Part shown: one piece after another, positions 1-6,516 of the stretch | How the letters are laid out: each line of letters begins with the position of its first letter | Numbering within the stretch: position 1 is the first letter of the stretch | NCBI RefSeq assembly: GCF_003340555.1 | Contig: NZ_QPLJ01000016.1 | Span: 36,474-100,473 of the forward strand | Direction: 5' to 3' | DNA length: 64,000 nt | Source of the DNA: Jannaschia formosa | GTDB lineage: Bacteria > Pseudomonadota > Alphaproteobacteria > Rhodobacterales > Rhodobacteraceae | Notes under the pieces: generated by a model | Seen by the model: the letters and a program-made list of their open reading frames with translations, nothing else | Told to the model about the DNA's origin: nothing | Databases searched by the model: none | Translations under genes and position numbers: made by a program

Positions 1-104
1 TGCGAAGCCTGGACCCTCACAGTGTCCAACTCCTTCAACCGGTCAATAAGGGCGTCGTAGTCCTTGGCGGCGATCAGATCGTACGTAACGCTGAAAAGTG
101 CCAT
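1..104 (-). CDS. Partial small protein, SinR-like (tentative)
   Basis: An open frame starts at an ATG (complement of 102-104) and runs off the left edge after 34 codons. The translation begins MALFSVTYDL and contains YDALIDRLKEL. A GGGAG Shine-Dalgarno-like sequence lies about 9 bases upstream, which supports the start. The opening (hydrophobic strand, then YDL) resembles small SinR-like proteins with a ferredoxin-like fold that begin with a similar VTYDL strand. That comparison is from memory and rests on very few residues. The gene sits just outside the truncated IS3 fragment, so it is the first host gene beyond the IS cluster. Confidence 0.4.
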   Translation of the reverse strand, partial: MALFSVTYDLIAAKDYDALIDRLKELDTVRVQAS

Positions 105-175
105 CGCTCGAATCTCCCAACTATGAGAGCCCAAACTTGCTCGCGAGGGCCGGGTTTGTCAAATATACAATCGCC

Positions 176-469
176 CTTTTTTAGGATGTCGCGTTCCGTC
201 TGGAGGCGGGCATTCTCTCGCTTCAGGCGCGCGTTCTCGGCCGCCAGATCGGCAGGCGACAGACCCCCGGCGGCGGCCGTCCCACCGACGCGCTTCACGG
301 GCACCAATCCCGGCTCGCCATAGCGCGCGATCCAGCGCCGCAGCACCGTCTCGTGCACGTCCAGCTCCTGCGCCACCGCGACGATCGTCAGGCCGCTCGT
401 GCGGACCCGCTCGACCGCTTCCCGCTTGAACGCCTCGGGAAATTCCCGCCGCTTCCGTTGCCCCATCAT
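176..469 (-). pseudogene. IS3-family OrfA fragment (innermost of three)
   Basis: The translation begins MMGQRKRREFPEAFKREAV, followed by a helix-turn-helix (VAQELDVHETVLRRW). A leucine-zipper-like segment (AENARLKRENARLQTERDILKK) follows, as is standard for IS3 OrfA. Homology stops at DILKK near base 176 and the frame then reads into unrelated sequence. The integrase OrfB that should follow by frameshifting is missing. The element's outer terminus is at 510-531, so this is a left-truncated IS inserted in a second OrfA. Confidence 0.75.
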
Positions 470-509
470 CAGATACTCCTTCCAAGTCCGAAAACCCTAG
501 CAGAAGCCT

Positions 510-531
510 CCATCGAACCGGGGGAAGATCA
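510..531 (-). repeat. IS terminus, TGATCTTCCCC type
   Basis: Read on the minus strand this begins TGATCTTCCCCCGG. The same 11-base start recurs at 971 (minus), 17389 (plus) and 24665 (minus). It lies about 40 bases upstream of the OrfA start at 469, as expected for an IS3-type left end. Confidence 0.6.
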
Positions 532-764
532 ATCTTCGCGTGCAGCGCTTTCACATCCACGGCTGGCTCGGTCGCCTTTTCCGTTCCCTTCTCGAACACC
601 TCGCTCGCTCCCTCCAGGAGCTGCGCTCGCCACGTCGTGATCTGGTTAGGATGGACGTCGTATTGCTGCGCCAGGTCGGCCAGCGTCCGCTCGCCCTTCA
701 CCGCCTCAAGCGCCACGCGTGCCTTGAACGCCGCGCTGTGGTTCCGTCTCGGTCGTCTCGTCAT
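532..764 (-). pseudogene. IS3-family OrfA fragment (second, interrupted)
   Basis: The translation begins MTRRPRRNHSAAFKARVALEA and continues through a helix-turn-helix (LAQQYDVHPNQITTWRAQLL) to VDVKALHAKI. It then meets the terminus of the neighbouring IS at 531. Sequence beyond that is read-through of the invading element. This is a different IS3 subgroup from the 176-469 copy, judging by the different N-terminus. No OrfB is present. Confidence 0.7.
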
Positions 765-848
765 GCTCTCTCCTCACTCACGGCATCATGCCGATCTCGC
801 GCGGAGCATCCACTCAACAGACCTGTGCGGATTTCCCGAGCCACCTCT

Positions 849-908
849 CCGCTCCACCGCTTCGCGCTTAAACGCCTCAGGGAAAACACGTCGCGTCCGC
901 TCGCTCAT
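849..908 (-). pseudogene. IS3-family OrfA fragment (third, N-terminus only)
   Basis: Twenty codons from the ATG at 908 read MSERTRRVFPEAFKREAVER, close to the start of the 176-469 OrfA (FPEAFKREAVERV). Homology then stops where the second IS begins. Its own terminus is at 947-971. It is a stub left by nested insertion. Confidence 0.6.
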
Positions 909-946
909 CTGACACTCCTCGCCGGTCCCGTAGAACCTTGCTCGGG

Positions 947-971
947 TGTCCACCGGACTAGGGGAAGATCA
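947..971 (-). repeat. IS terminus, TGATCTTCCCC type
   Basis: On the minus strand it reads TGATCTTCCCCTAGTCCGGT and continues into GGACA. It is very similar to the terminus at 17389-17415, which has TGG in place of TAG. It marks the boundary between IS debris and the host segment that follows. Confidence 0.6.
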
Positions 972-1052
972 CGGAGGTTAATGCCGGTTTTGGGCATATA
1001 GAGGGGGTTCTCCTGCCGAGTCCGACCATAGGCCGTCGTTCAACTGCGCGTT

Positions 1053-1466
1053 TCAGGGCCGCTGGCTCGGGCGGCTGAGGATGAAGGCGGCCGCCGCGGC
1101 GATGCACGCCGCCTGGATGACAAGGAGGGTCGCCGGAAGCGCCATGGCGACGGAGATGCCAAACGTCCCGGCCATTACCGCCCCGGCAAGGCATTTATAG
1201 CGCAAGGCAATGGCCCCGTTCGCGCGCCAATCGGCGATGATCGGCCCGAACGTCCGACTGCGCATGAGCCGCGCGTGGAGGGACGGCGCGCCTCTGGCGA
1301 AAGCGAAGGCGGCCAGGATCACGAAGGGCACGGTCGGCAGGAGGGGCAGGATGATGCCGACGGTTCCGAGGGCGAGCGATGAGGCTCCAAGGACAAACCA
1401 GCCCAGCCGGACCAGGCCTTCGCGGGCGCCGTCGGCCCTGATGGCGGCAAGCGGGCGAACGGTCAC
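1053..1466 (-). CDS. DUF454/YbaN-family inner-membrane protein
   Basis: 137 residues with three or four hydrophobic segments. The second holds the family-typical GTVGIILPLLPTVPFVILAAFAFARG, followed by a short SLHARLMRSRTFGP loop. DUF454 (YbaN) proteins are small inner-membrane proteins of unknown function. The gene is downstream of the DUF6522-like and NsrR-like genes on the same strand, so it may belong to their transcript. DUF454 genes are sometimes found near haem or nitrogen-oxide genes, but that gives no function. The start at 1466 (MTVRPLAAIRADGAREGLV) is the first ATG. Confidence 0.75.
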   Translation of the reverse strand: MTVRPLAAIRADGAREGLVRLGWFVLGASSLALGTVGIILPLLPTVPFVILAAFAFARGAPSLHARLMRSRTFGPIIADWRANGAIALRYKCLAGAVMAGTFGISVAMALPATLLVIQAACIAAAAAFILSRPSQRP

Positions 1467-1550
1467 GATGGAGCGCCCCGATCGCCAAGATGGGCGAAGC
1501 GCCTGCGCCCGCTAACGGCGTGGCGCATGGCGCGGATCGTTTCGGGACGG

Positions 1551-1826
1551 TCACGCATCCCTTCGTCCCGCGCCGCGAGGTGCCGCGAAGGTCGCCCGCG
1601 ACAGAAGCGCGCCCGTCCCGTCGACGGTCAGTCGCAGCGCCCGACCGCCATGGAAGAAGACCAGCCGCCACCGGCCCTCGTCCTCGTCCACCCCCTTCTC
1701 GCAGCGGGAGGTCATGGCTCCGGACTGCAGAAGGCGACGCACGTCGGGCGCCTCGATCCTGAAGGCCTCCGCCACGATCTGCGCATCCACGACGAAGCCC
1801 TCTTCGCCCATCTCGATTCCGGTCAT
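1551..1826 (-). CDS. Small DUF6522-like protein
   Basis: 91 residues from the ATG at 1826 (MTGIEMGEEGFVVDAQIVAEAF) to a stop at 1551. An N-terminal half includes FRIEAPDVRRLLQSGAMTSRCEKGVDEDEGRWRL; the C-terminal half carries FHGGRALRLTVDGTG. I recognise the pattern as the short family often annotated DUF6522, found next to denitrification regulators. No catalytic motif is visible. The frame is open further upstream to 1982, but that part overlaps the end of the regulator gene and lacks family-like sequence, so 1826 was chosen. It lies 47 bases downstream of the NsrR-like gene, probably co-transcribed. Confidence 0.65.
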   Translation of the reverse strand: MTGIEMGEEGFVVDAQIVAEAFRIEAPDVRRLLQSGAMTSRCEKGVDEDEGRWRLVFFHGGRALRLTVDGTGALLSRATFAAPRGAGRRDA

Positions 1827-1873
1827 GGCCCGTTCCTCCAATGCAGTGGTGCGACCTGCCGATGGCGGCCCGA

Positions 1874-2293
1874 TCAGGCCGCCGCCGTTGGCGCAGAAAG
1901 TGCGATATCGGCCAACGTCGAACGGTCGAGGTCGCGCAGGAAGGCATGCTCCGCCGCGCGCAGCCGGGCCTTGAGGCGGCACCGCCCGTCAAGCGAGCAG
2001 AGCCCCGCGTCCGCACCGAAGCACTCGACCAGCGGCTGCCCCTCCTCCAGGACGGCGACCAGTTCGCCAAGCCGAAGCTCCACCGCAGGCTTTGCCAGCA
2101 CCGCCCCGCCGCCCCCGCCGCGCCGCGTCGCCACGATGCCGGCGCGCGCCAGCCGCTGCATGATCTTGCTCAGATGGTTGCGCGACAGGCCAAACTCGGC
2201 GGCCAGTTCGGCGGTCGAGAACGCACGGTCCGGCGCGCTCGCCATGCGCATCAGCATCCGCAGGCCGTAATCGGTGAAGGAGGTCAGACGCAT
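1874..2293 (-). CDS. nsrR: Rrf2-family NO-sensing repressor, NsrR-like
   Basis: 139 residues. A winged helix-turn-helix fills residues 1-65 (MRLTSFTDYGLRML, then LAAEFGLSRNHLSKIMQRL). Three cysteines (C91, C99, C105, in CFGADAGLC and DGRC) match the Fe-S ligand set of NsrR. NsrR proteins repress NO-detoxification genes until NO damages the cluster. The gene is divergent from a truncated haemoglobin and hemN, with an inverted repeat in the 80-base intergenic region, which fits autoregulation plus control of those genes. The conserved NsrR opening (RLTSFTDYGLRM) makes NsrR more likely than IscR or RirA. Confidence 0.85.
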   Translation of the reverse strand: MRLTSFTDYGLRMLMRMASAPDRAFSTAELAAEFGLSRNHLSKIMQRLARAGIVATRRGGGGGAVLAKPAVELRLGELVAVLEEGQPLVECFGADAGLCSLDGRCRLKARLRAAEHAFLRDLDRSTLADIALSAPTAAA

Positions 2294-2316
2294 GCGGCAC
2301 GGCGCTCCACGAAAGA

Positions 2317-2329
2317 GTATTTACAATAC
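2317..2329. promoter_or_regulatory. Candidate NsrR operator
   Basis: GTATT-TAC-AATAC is a perfect 5-3-5 inverted repeat in an AT-rich patch of otherwise GC-rich DNA. It lies between the divergent nsrR-like gene (start 2293) and the haemoglobin gene (start 2374). It resembles the core of known NsrR sites, which are AT-rich inverted repeats built around ATTT/AAAT. The assignment is inference from sequence and position. Confidence 0.5.
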
Positions 2330-2373
2330 CTATTAGCAGGCTTACCCCTCGATGCAAAGCGAAAGGCGCTGCC

Positions 2374-2835
2374 ATGGCCGATATCCCCGCATACCGTCCG
2401 CGCGTCACCTCGGCGCGGCCGGAGATGACACGGGCGCTGAGCGCGCGGACGGGATTGGACGACGAGGTCCTGCGCGATCTCGTCCATGCCTTCTACGGCA
2501 AGGTTCGGAAGGACCCCGTCCTCGGCCCGATCTTCGCAGCGCGCATCTCCGACTGGGAACCTCACCTGGGACGCATGGTCGACTTCTGGTCGTCCGTCGC
2601 CCTGATGACCGGCCGCTATCACGGCGCGCCGGTTCCCGCGCATGTCGGCCTTCCGGTGACGCGGGCGGATTTCGACCGGTGGCTGACGCTGTTCCGCGAG
2701 ACTGCGCGCGAGACCTGCACGCCCGACGGGGCCGAGCATGTCATCACCCGCGCGGAGCGCATCGCGCGCTCGCTCCACATGGCGGTGGAGGACGCGCAGC
2801 GCGTCTGTCCCCACGCCGTTCCCGAACTGCGCTGA
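2374..2835 (+). CDS. Group III truncated haemoglobin
   Basis: 153 residues. The sequence carries features of the group III 2/2 globin family: FYGKVRKDPVLGPIFAARI, then GRMVDFWSSVALMTGRYHGAPVPAHVGL, with H90 as the likely proximal haem ligand and a following FDRWLTLF helix. Such globins bind O2, NO or other small ligands and are often part of nitrosative-stress regulons. The gene is first in a two-gene unit with hemN, 14 bases apart. It faces the nsrR-like gene across a candidate operator, so NO-induced derepression is likely. Confidence 0.85.
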   Translation: MADIPAYRPRVTSARPEMTRALSARTGLDDEVLRDLVHAFYGKVRKDPVLGPIFAARISDWEPHLGRMVDFWSSVALMTGRYHGAPVPAHVGLPVTRADFDRWLTLFRETARETCTPDGAEHVITRAERIARSLHMAVEDAQRVCPHAVPELR

Positions 2836-2849
2836 CAGGAGACATGCCG

Positions 2850-4223
2850 ATGACCGCAACAATGAGCCAGCCGAGGCTTTCCGACCTGCGCGCTCTCGGC
2901 CTCTTCGACGCCCGTGTCCCGCGCTACACCTCCTACCCGACGGCGGCGGTCTTCCAACCCACGGCCGATGGAGCCATGCAGGAACGGGAGTTGCGCACAC
3001 TCGACCCCGCAAGGCCCGTCTCGGTCTACGTCCACATCCCGTTTTGCGAGCGGCTGTGCTGGTTCTGCGCCTGCCATACGCAGGGAACGCAGACGCTCGG
3101 CCCGGTCGAGGGCTATCTCGACGCGGTGGAGCGGGAACTCGACCGGCTGCGCGAGCTCATCCCGGCCGGCCTGCGGATGGGCCGCCTGCACTGGGGCGGC
3201 GGGACGCCGACCATCCTGCCGCCGCCGCTGATCCGGCGGCTCGCTGGCGCGGTCCGAGCCGCATTCCCGCCGGATGACCGCTTCGAGTTCTCCGTCGAGA
3301 TCGACCCGACGATGGTCGACGTCGCCAGGATTGAGGCGCTCGCCGCCGAGGGAATGACGCGGGCGAGCATCGGCATCCAGGACTTCGACCCGGAGGTGCA
3401 GGCCGCCATCGGGCGGCTCCAGCCGTTCGAGACCACCCGCGCCTGCGTGGACACTCTGCGCCGCGCCGGCGTGGAGTCGCTGAACATGGATCTCGTCTAC
3501 GGCCTGCCGCACCAGACCGAGGCCCGCATCCTGAACACGGTGGAGAAGGTCCTGTCGCTGGCGCCCGACCGCGTCGCGCTCTTTGGCTACGCCCATGTGC
3601 CCTGGGTCTCGAAGCGGCAGAAGCTGATCGACGAGGACACCCTGCCGGCTGACGAGGTGCGCCATGCCCTCGCCGGCCTCGCCGGGGCGCGGTTCCGCGA
3701 TGCGGGCCTCGCGCCCATCGGGATCGACCATTTCGCCCGGGCGGGGGACGAACTTGCGCAGGCGGCGGCCGCCGGGCGGCTGCGCCGCAACTTCCAGGGC
3801 TACACCGCCGACGACTGCGACACCCTGATCGGGATCGGCGCGTCCTCGATCTCGAAGTTTCCGGGCGGCTACGTCCAGAACGCCGCCGCCACGGCGGCCT
3901 ACCTGCAGCGGGTGAACGAGGGCCGTCTCGCCGGAGCCCGCGGCCATGCCTTCGCGGGCGAGGACCGTCTGCGGGCGCGGGCGATCGAGATGCTGATGTG
4001 TGACTTCGCCATCGACCTCGACCGGCTGGACGCAGAGCATCCGGGCGCGTCGCGGGCGCTGGAATCCGACATCGCGGGCATCCGGGACCGGTTCGCCCCG
4101 GCGATCACCTTCACCGGGCGCACCCTTGCGGTCCGGCCGGGCTGGCGGGCGCTGACGCGGATCGTCGCCGGCGGCTTCGACGCGCATGTCTCCGAGGGGG
4201 TGCGCTATAGCCGCGCGTCGTGA
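2850..4223 (+). CDS. hemN: Oxygen-independent coproporphyrinogen III oxidase (radical SAM)
   Basis: 457 residues. HemN converts coproporphyrinogen III to protoporphyrinogen IX without O2, as needed for haem synthesis under denitrifying conditions. The radical-SAM cluster motif is C66-x3-C70-x2-C73 in YVHIPFCERLCWFCAC, one of the HemN-type variants. HWGGGTPTIL, IGIQDFDPEVQAAIGR and MDLVYGLPHQT are also HemN signatures. The ATG at 2850 was preferred because the AGGAG at 2837-2841 is eight bases away; the in-frame ATG at 2844 would be only two bases from it. The gene follows the haemoglobin gene in one transcript and ends in a hairpin shared with nnrU. Confidence 0.9.
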   Translation: MTATMSQPRLSDLRALGLFDARVPRYTSYPTAAVFQPTADGAMQERELRTLDPARPVSVYVHIPFCERLCWFCACHTQGTQTLGPVEGYLDAVERELDRLRELIPAGLRMGRLHWGGGTPTILPPPLIRRLAGAVRAAFPPDDRFEFSVEIDPTMVDVARIEALAAEGMTRASIGIQDFDPEVQAAIGRLQPFETTRACVDTLRRAGVESLNMDLVYGLPHQTEARILNTVEKVLSLAPDRVALFGYAHVPWVSKRQKLIDEDTLPADEVRHALAGLAGARFRDAGLAPIGIDHFARAGDELAQAAAAGRLRRNFQGYTADDCDTLIGIGASSISKFPGGYVQNAAATAAYLQRVNEGRLAGARGHAFAGEDRLRARAIEMLMCDFAIDLDRLDAEHPGASRALESDIAGIRDRFAPAITFTGRTLAVRPGWRALTRIVAGGFDAHVSEGVRYSRAS

Positions 4224-4233
4224 CGCGCGGCTA
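4208..4233. terminator. Bidirectional hairpin between convergent hemN and nnrU
   Basis: A perfect 12-bp stem (TAGCCGCGCGTC / GACGCGCGGCTA) with a two-base gap spans the stop codons of both hemN (4221-4223) and nnrU (4231-4233). The genes are only seven bases apart. There is no T-run, so it may act as a roadblock or RNA-stability hairpin rather than a classical intrinsic terminator. Confidence 0.65.
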
Positions 4234-4899
4234 TCCCGCCGACACGCCGATCACGACCGGGTGCAGCGCGACGAGCGCGCCGTAGGCCGCCAGCGCCGCC
4301 AGAAGACGGACCGTCAGACCTGTCCACGTCCGGGGCGCCTGCACGCGCGGCGCGCGGCGCGTCTCACGCCACAGCGCCTCCCATGTGTCGGCGCCCATTT
4401 CGCGCCTCTTGCGTCTGTCGATCACCCCGCGCCCCATAGCGGCGAAGGCACCCAGGGTGCCGAAGAGCAGCAGATGCGACAGGTCGCCGTTGGGCAGGAG
4501 GTGCAGCCCCGCCCAGAGCGCGAGCGCCGCGAGCGCGGGATGGCGCAGGTGACGCACGATCCCGGGCCGTACGGGATCGAAGCGGTCGTTGCGGGCGCCG
4601 CCGAAGGAAAACGGGTTGGGCCGTCCGACCGAGAGCGCGAGGATCAGGCAGACGACGAGCATCCCCCCCTGCACGGCGCGGTATTGCCAGGGTTGGGTCG
4701 GCCAGAGCATCACATAGGGCGCCTCCCCAGCCGCGTGGATCAGCAAGCCCAGCATCGCCAGCGACAGGGCCGAATAGGCCATCCCGAAGGCGGGCCGACC
4801 GATCGCGCCGACGAGGCCCTGCCGGATCGCGGGGCGCAGCGGGACGGAATGGGTGGCAAAGAAGGCGGCGAAGACACCGGCGAAGCCCAGCCACGTCAT
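4231..4899 (-). CDS. nnrU: NnrU-family membrane protein
   Basis: 222 residues with about five or six hydrophobic segments. Diagnostic NnrU-type stretches are FFATHSVPLRPAIRQGLVG near the N-terminus, PNPFSFGGARNDRFDP, and RHLRHPALAALALWAGLHLLPNGDLSHLLLFG. NnrU proteins are related to NnrU/isoprenylcysteine-methyltransferase-like membrane proteins and are required for normal nitrite or NO reductase activity in some Rhodobacter strains; the molecular role is unsettled. The start at 4899 overlaps the nnrS stop by ATGA, which indicates translational coupling. It is the last gene of the nor operon. Confidence 0.85.
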   Translation of the reverse strand: MTWLGFAGVFAAFFATHSVPLRPAIRQGLVGAIGRPAFGMAYSALSLAMLGLLIHAAGEAPYVMLWPTQPWQYRAVQGGMLVVCLILALSVGRPNPFSFGGARNDRFDPVRPGIVRHLRHPALAALALWAGLHLLPNGDLSHLLLFGTLGAFAAMGRGVIDRRKRREMGADTWEALWRETRRAPRVQAPRTWTGLTVRLLAALAAYGALVALHPVVIGVSAG

Positions 4900-6095
4900 C
4901 GCGCCTCCTCCTTCGGCAGGGCCAGCGCAGGACCGTAGACGATGGCGAACCCGGCGAAGGCCGTGATCCAGAGGACGGCCGAGATCTCGTAGCCCAGGTG
5001 CGCGGGCAGGACCCCCGCCGTCAGCCGCGCCGCGACCGATCCGATCAGCAGCGCGTAGATCAGCACCGTCATCCGGTCGGCGCTCAGCGCCTGCCCGGTA
5101 TGGCCGAGTGTCGCCCGCGTCATCACGGCGAGCGTCATCAGCCCGACCGCCCCGCCCATCCAGACATGCTGCGCCGCAGCCTGGCCGATGAGGTCCGGCG
5201 CCAGGATGGCGAGGCCGAGCGTCAGCGCGCCCAGCGGCACCAGCGCGTATGCCGCGTGCAGGACCCAGACCAGCGGCTCGGCGCCCGTGCGGTGGCTCTG
5301 CCAGCGCGCCAGCCGAAGGCCGTGCAGGACGGCAATCGCCAGCAGCGCTGCGCCGGACGCCCAGGCCGCGGGCAGGACCGTCCAAAGCAATAGCGCCGCC
5401 AGCGTGGCCAGCAGGGTCGCCTTGTCGAAGCCCTGCATCGGGGGGACCGGCAGGGCCGCCACGCCGCGCTTGACCAGCCAGTTGCGCGTGAAGGATGGCA
5501 CGATCCGCCCGCCGATCAGCGCGATCATCCCGATCCCGGCGGACAGGCCCAGCCGCAGGCCGCAGCCTTGCGCGGCAAACGCGCCTCGCGCCGCCTCGAC
5601 GTGGAAGACGAGATTGGCGATGGCAAACACGCCCAGCAGCGCGAGCACGATCAGGTTCTTCCAGTTCCTCCCTGCCACGATCTCGCGCAGGATCACCGCG
5701 CCCAGCACGATCGGGAAGGCGAGGTCGATGGCCGGCGCCGCCCAGACGGGCAGCACGGCCGAGACCATGATGGCCAGGCGCCCCGTCGCCCAGAGCAAGA
5801 CCAGCGCGCCGAGACGCCAGCCCACCACCGGCAACCGCCCCGTCCAGTTCGGCACGGCCGTCAGCAGGAAGCCCGCGATGACCGCGCCGAGATAGCCGAA
5901 CAGGAAGGCATGGGCATGCCAGGAGACGGGATCGAGGCGCGTCGGCAGCGCGAGGACCCCGGCCAGCGCCAGCGCCCAAAGCGTCATGGCAAGGGCGGCC
6001 CAGATCGCGCCCAGAAGGAAGAACGGGCGGAACCCGTAGGTCAGCAGCGCCGGGCCGCGCCAGGCGCGCATCTGTTCTGCGGAGGTGGCGGACAT
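4896..6095 (-). CDS. nnrS: NnrS-family haem/copper membrane protein
   Basis: 399 residues with about twelve membrane segments. N-terminal GFRPFFLLGAIWA and WHAHAFLFGYLGAVIAGFLLTAVPNWTGR are NnrS signatures; the latter holds the conserved histidines. GGRIVPSFTRNW and AVMTRATLGHTG recur in the family. NnrS is a haem- and copper-containing membrane protein linked to NO tolerance and usually controlled by NnrR. The ATG at 6095 was chosen because an AAGGG lies seven bases upstream; an ATG at 6110 exists but its ribosome site is too close. The gene overlaps nnrU by four bases and follows the 77-residue ORF by 11 bases. Confidence 0.9.
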   Translation of the reverse strand: MSATSAEQMRAWRGPALLTYGFRPFFLLGAIWAALAMTLWALALAGVLALPTRLDPVSWHAHAFLFGYLGAVIAGFLLTAVPNWTGRLPVVGWRLGALVLLWATGRLAIMVSAVLPVWAAPAIDLAFPIVLGAVILREIVAGRNWKNLIVLALLGVFAIANLVFHVEAARGAFAAQGCGLRLGLSAGIGMIALIGGRIVPSFTRNWLVKRGVAALPVPPMQGFDKATLLATLAALLLWTVLPAAWASGAALLAIAVLHGLRLARWQSHRTGAEPLVWVLHAAYALVPLGALTLGLAILAPDLIGQAAAQHVWMGGAVGLMTLAVMTRATLGHTGQALSADRMTVLIYALLIGSVAARLTAGVLPAHLGYEISAVLWITAFAGFAIVYGPALALPKEEAR

Positions 6096-6106
6096 CGCGT
6101 TTCCCT

Positions 6107-6340
6107 TCATTCCTTTTGCTCGGCTTCGTCCATCAGCGCGCGGATATGCCCGGCGAACGCCCAGGTCGCGGGCAGGCCGATCAGGGCGCCGAGGGCGATG
6201 GACCATGACGTGGACAGCACCGGCAACCCGACCCAGGACCCGATGAGCGAAGCGAAGAATACGTTCACCGCCATCGCCCCCGCCCCGAACGGGTAGAGGG
6301 CGAGCGCGATGCGCGGAACGTCCCAGCCGCGACGCGTCAT
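6107..6340 (-). CDS. Small two-TM protein of the nor operon
   Basis: 77 residues with two hydrophobic helices (IALALYPFGAGAMAVNVFFASLIG and SWSIALGALIGLPATWAFAG) and a short acidic tail. Its start (6340) overlaps the stop of the 58-residue ORF by ATGA, and nnrS follows closely, so it is translated within the nor-nnr operon. Its size recalls the small NorF-like proteins of some nor clusters, but I do not recognise a specific family. The function is unknown; a membrane subunit or assembly factor is plausible. Confidence 0.75.
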   Translation of the reverse strand: MTRRGWDVPRIALALYPFGAGAMAVNVFFASLIGSWVGLPVLSTSWSIALGALIGLPATWAFAGHIRALMDEAEQKE

Positions 6341-6513
6341 CGCCGCGCCACCAGGCGCTGGACCGCCACGAGCGCGGCGAGGAACGCGAGGCAGGCGACA
6401 GCGTACCAGAACTCGGCCGTGGCGCTCTGCGCCTGCGGGATGGGACGCTGGAATCCCTCGGCCAGGACGGGCGCGGCCAGCAGGACCGCGATGAGGGGGG
6501 CGAGGATGCGCAT
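6337..6513 (-). CDS. 58-residue membrane or exported protein of the nor operon
   Basis: Reading the minus strand from the ATG at 6513 gives MRILAPLIAVLLAAPVLAEG, then FQRPIPQAQSATAEFWYAVACLAFLAALVAVQRLVARR and a stop at 6337. The first 19 residues look like a cleavable signal peptide (APVLA-E). Residues 37-53 form one transmembrane helix ending in an arginine-rich tail. It begins three bases after norD stops and overlaps the next start by ATGA. Its short length makes it easy to miss. No family is recognised. Context suggests a small accessory subunit of the NO reductase or an NnrS partner. Confidence 0.65.
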   Translation of the reverse strand: MRILAPLIAVLLAAPVLAEGFQRPIPQAQSATAEFWYAVACLAFLAALVAVQRLVARR

Positions 6514-6516
6514 GGG

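Noticed and set aside
2844-2849. HemN start at the ATG at 2844
   Set aside because: It is only two bases after the AGGAG; the ATG at 2850 has proper spacing.
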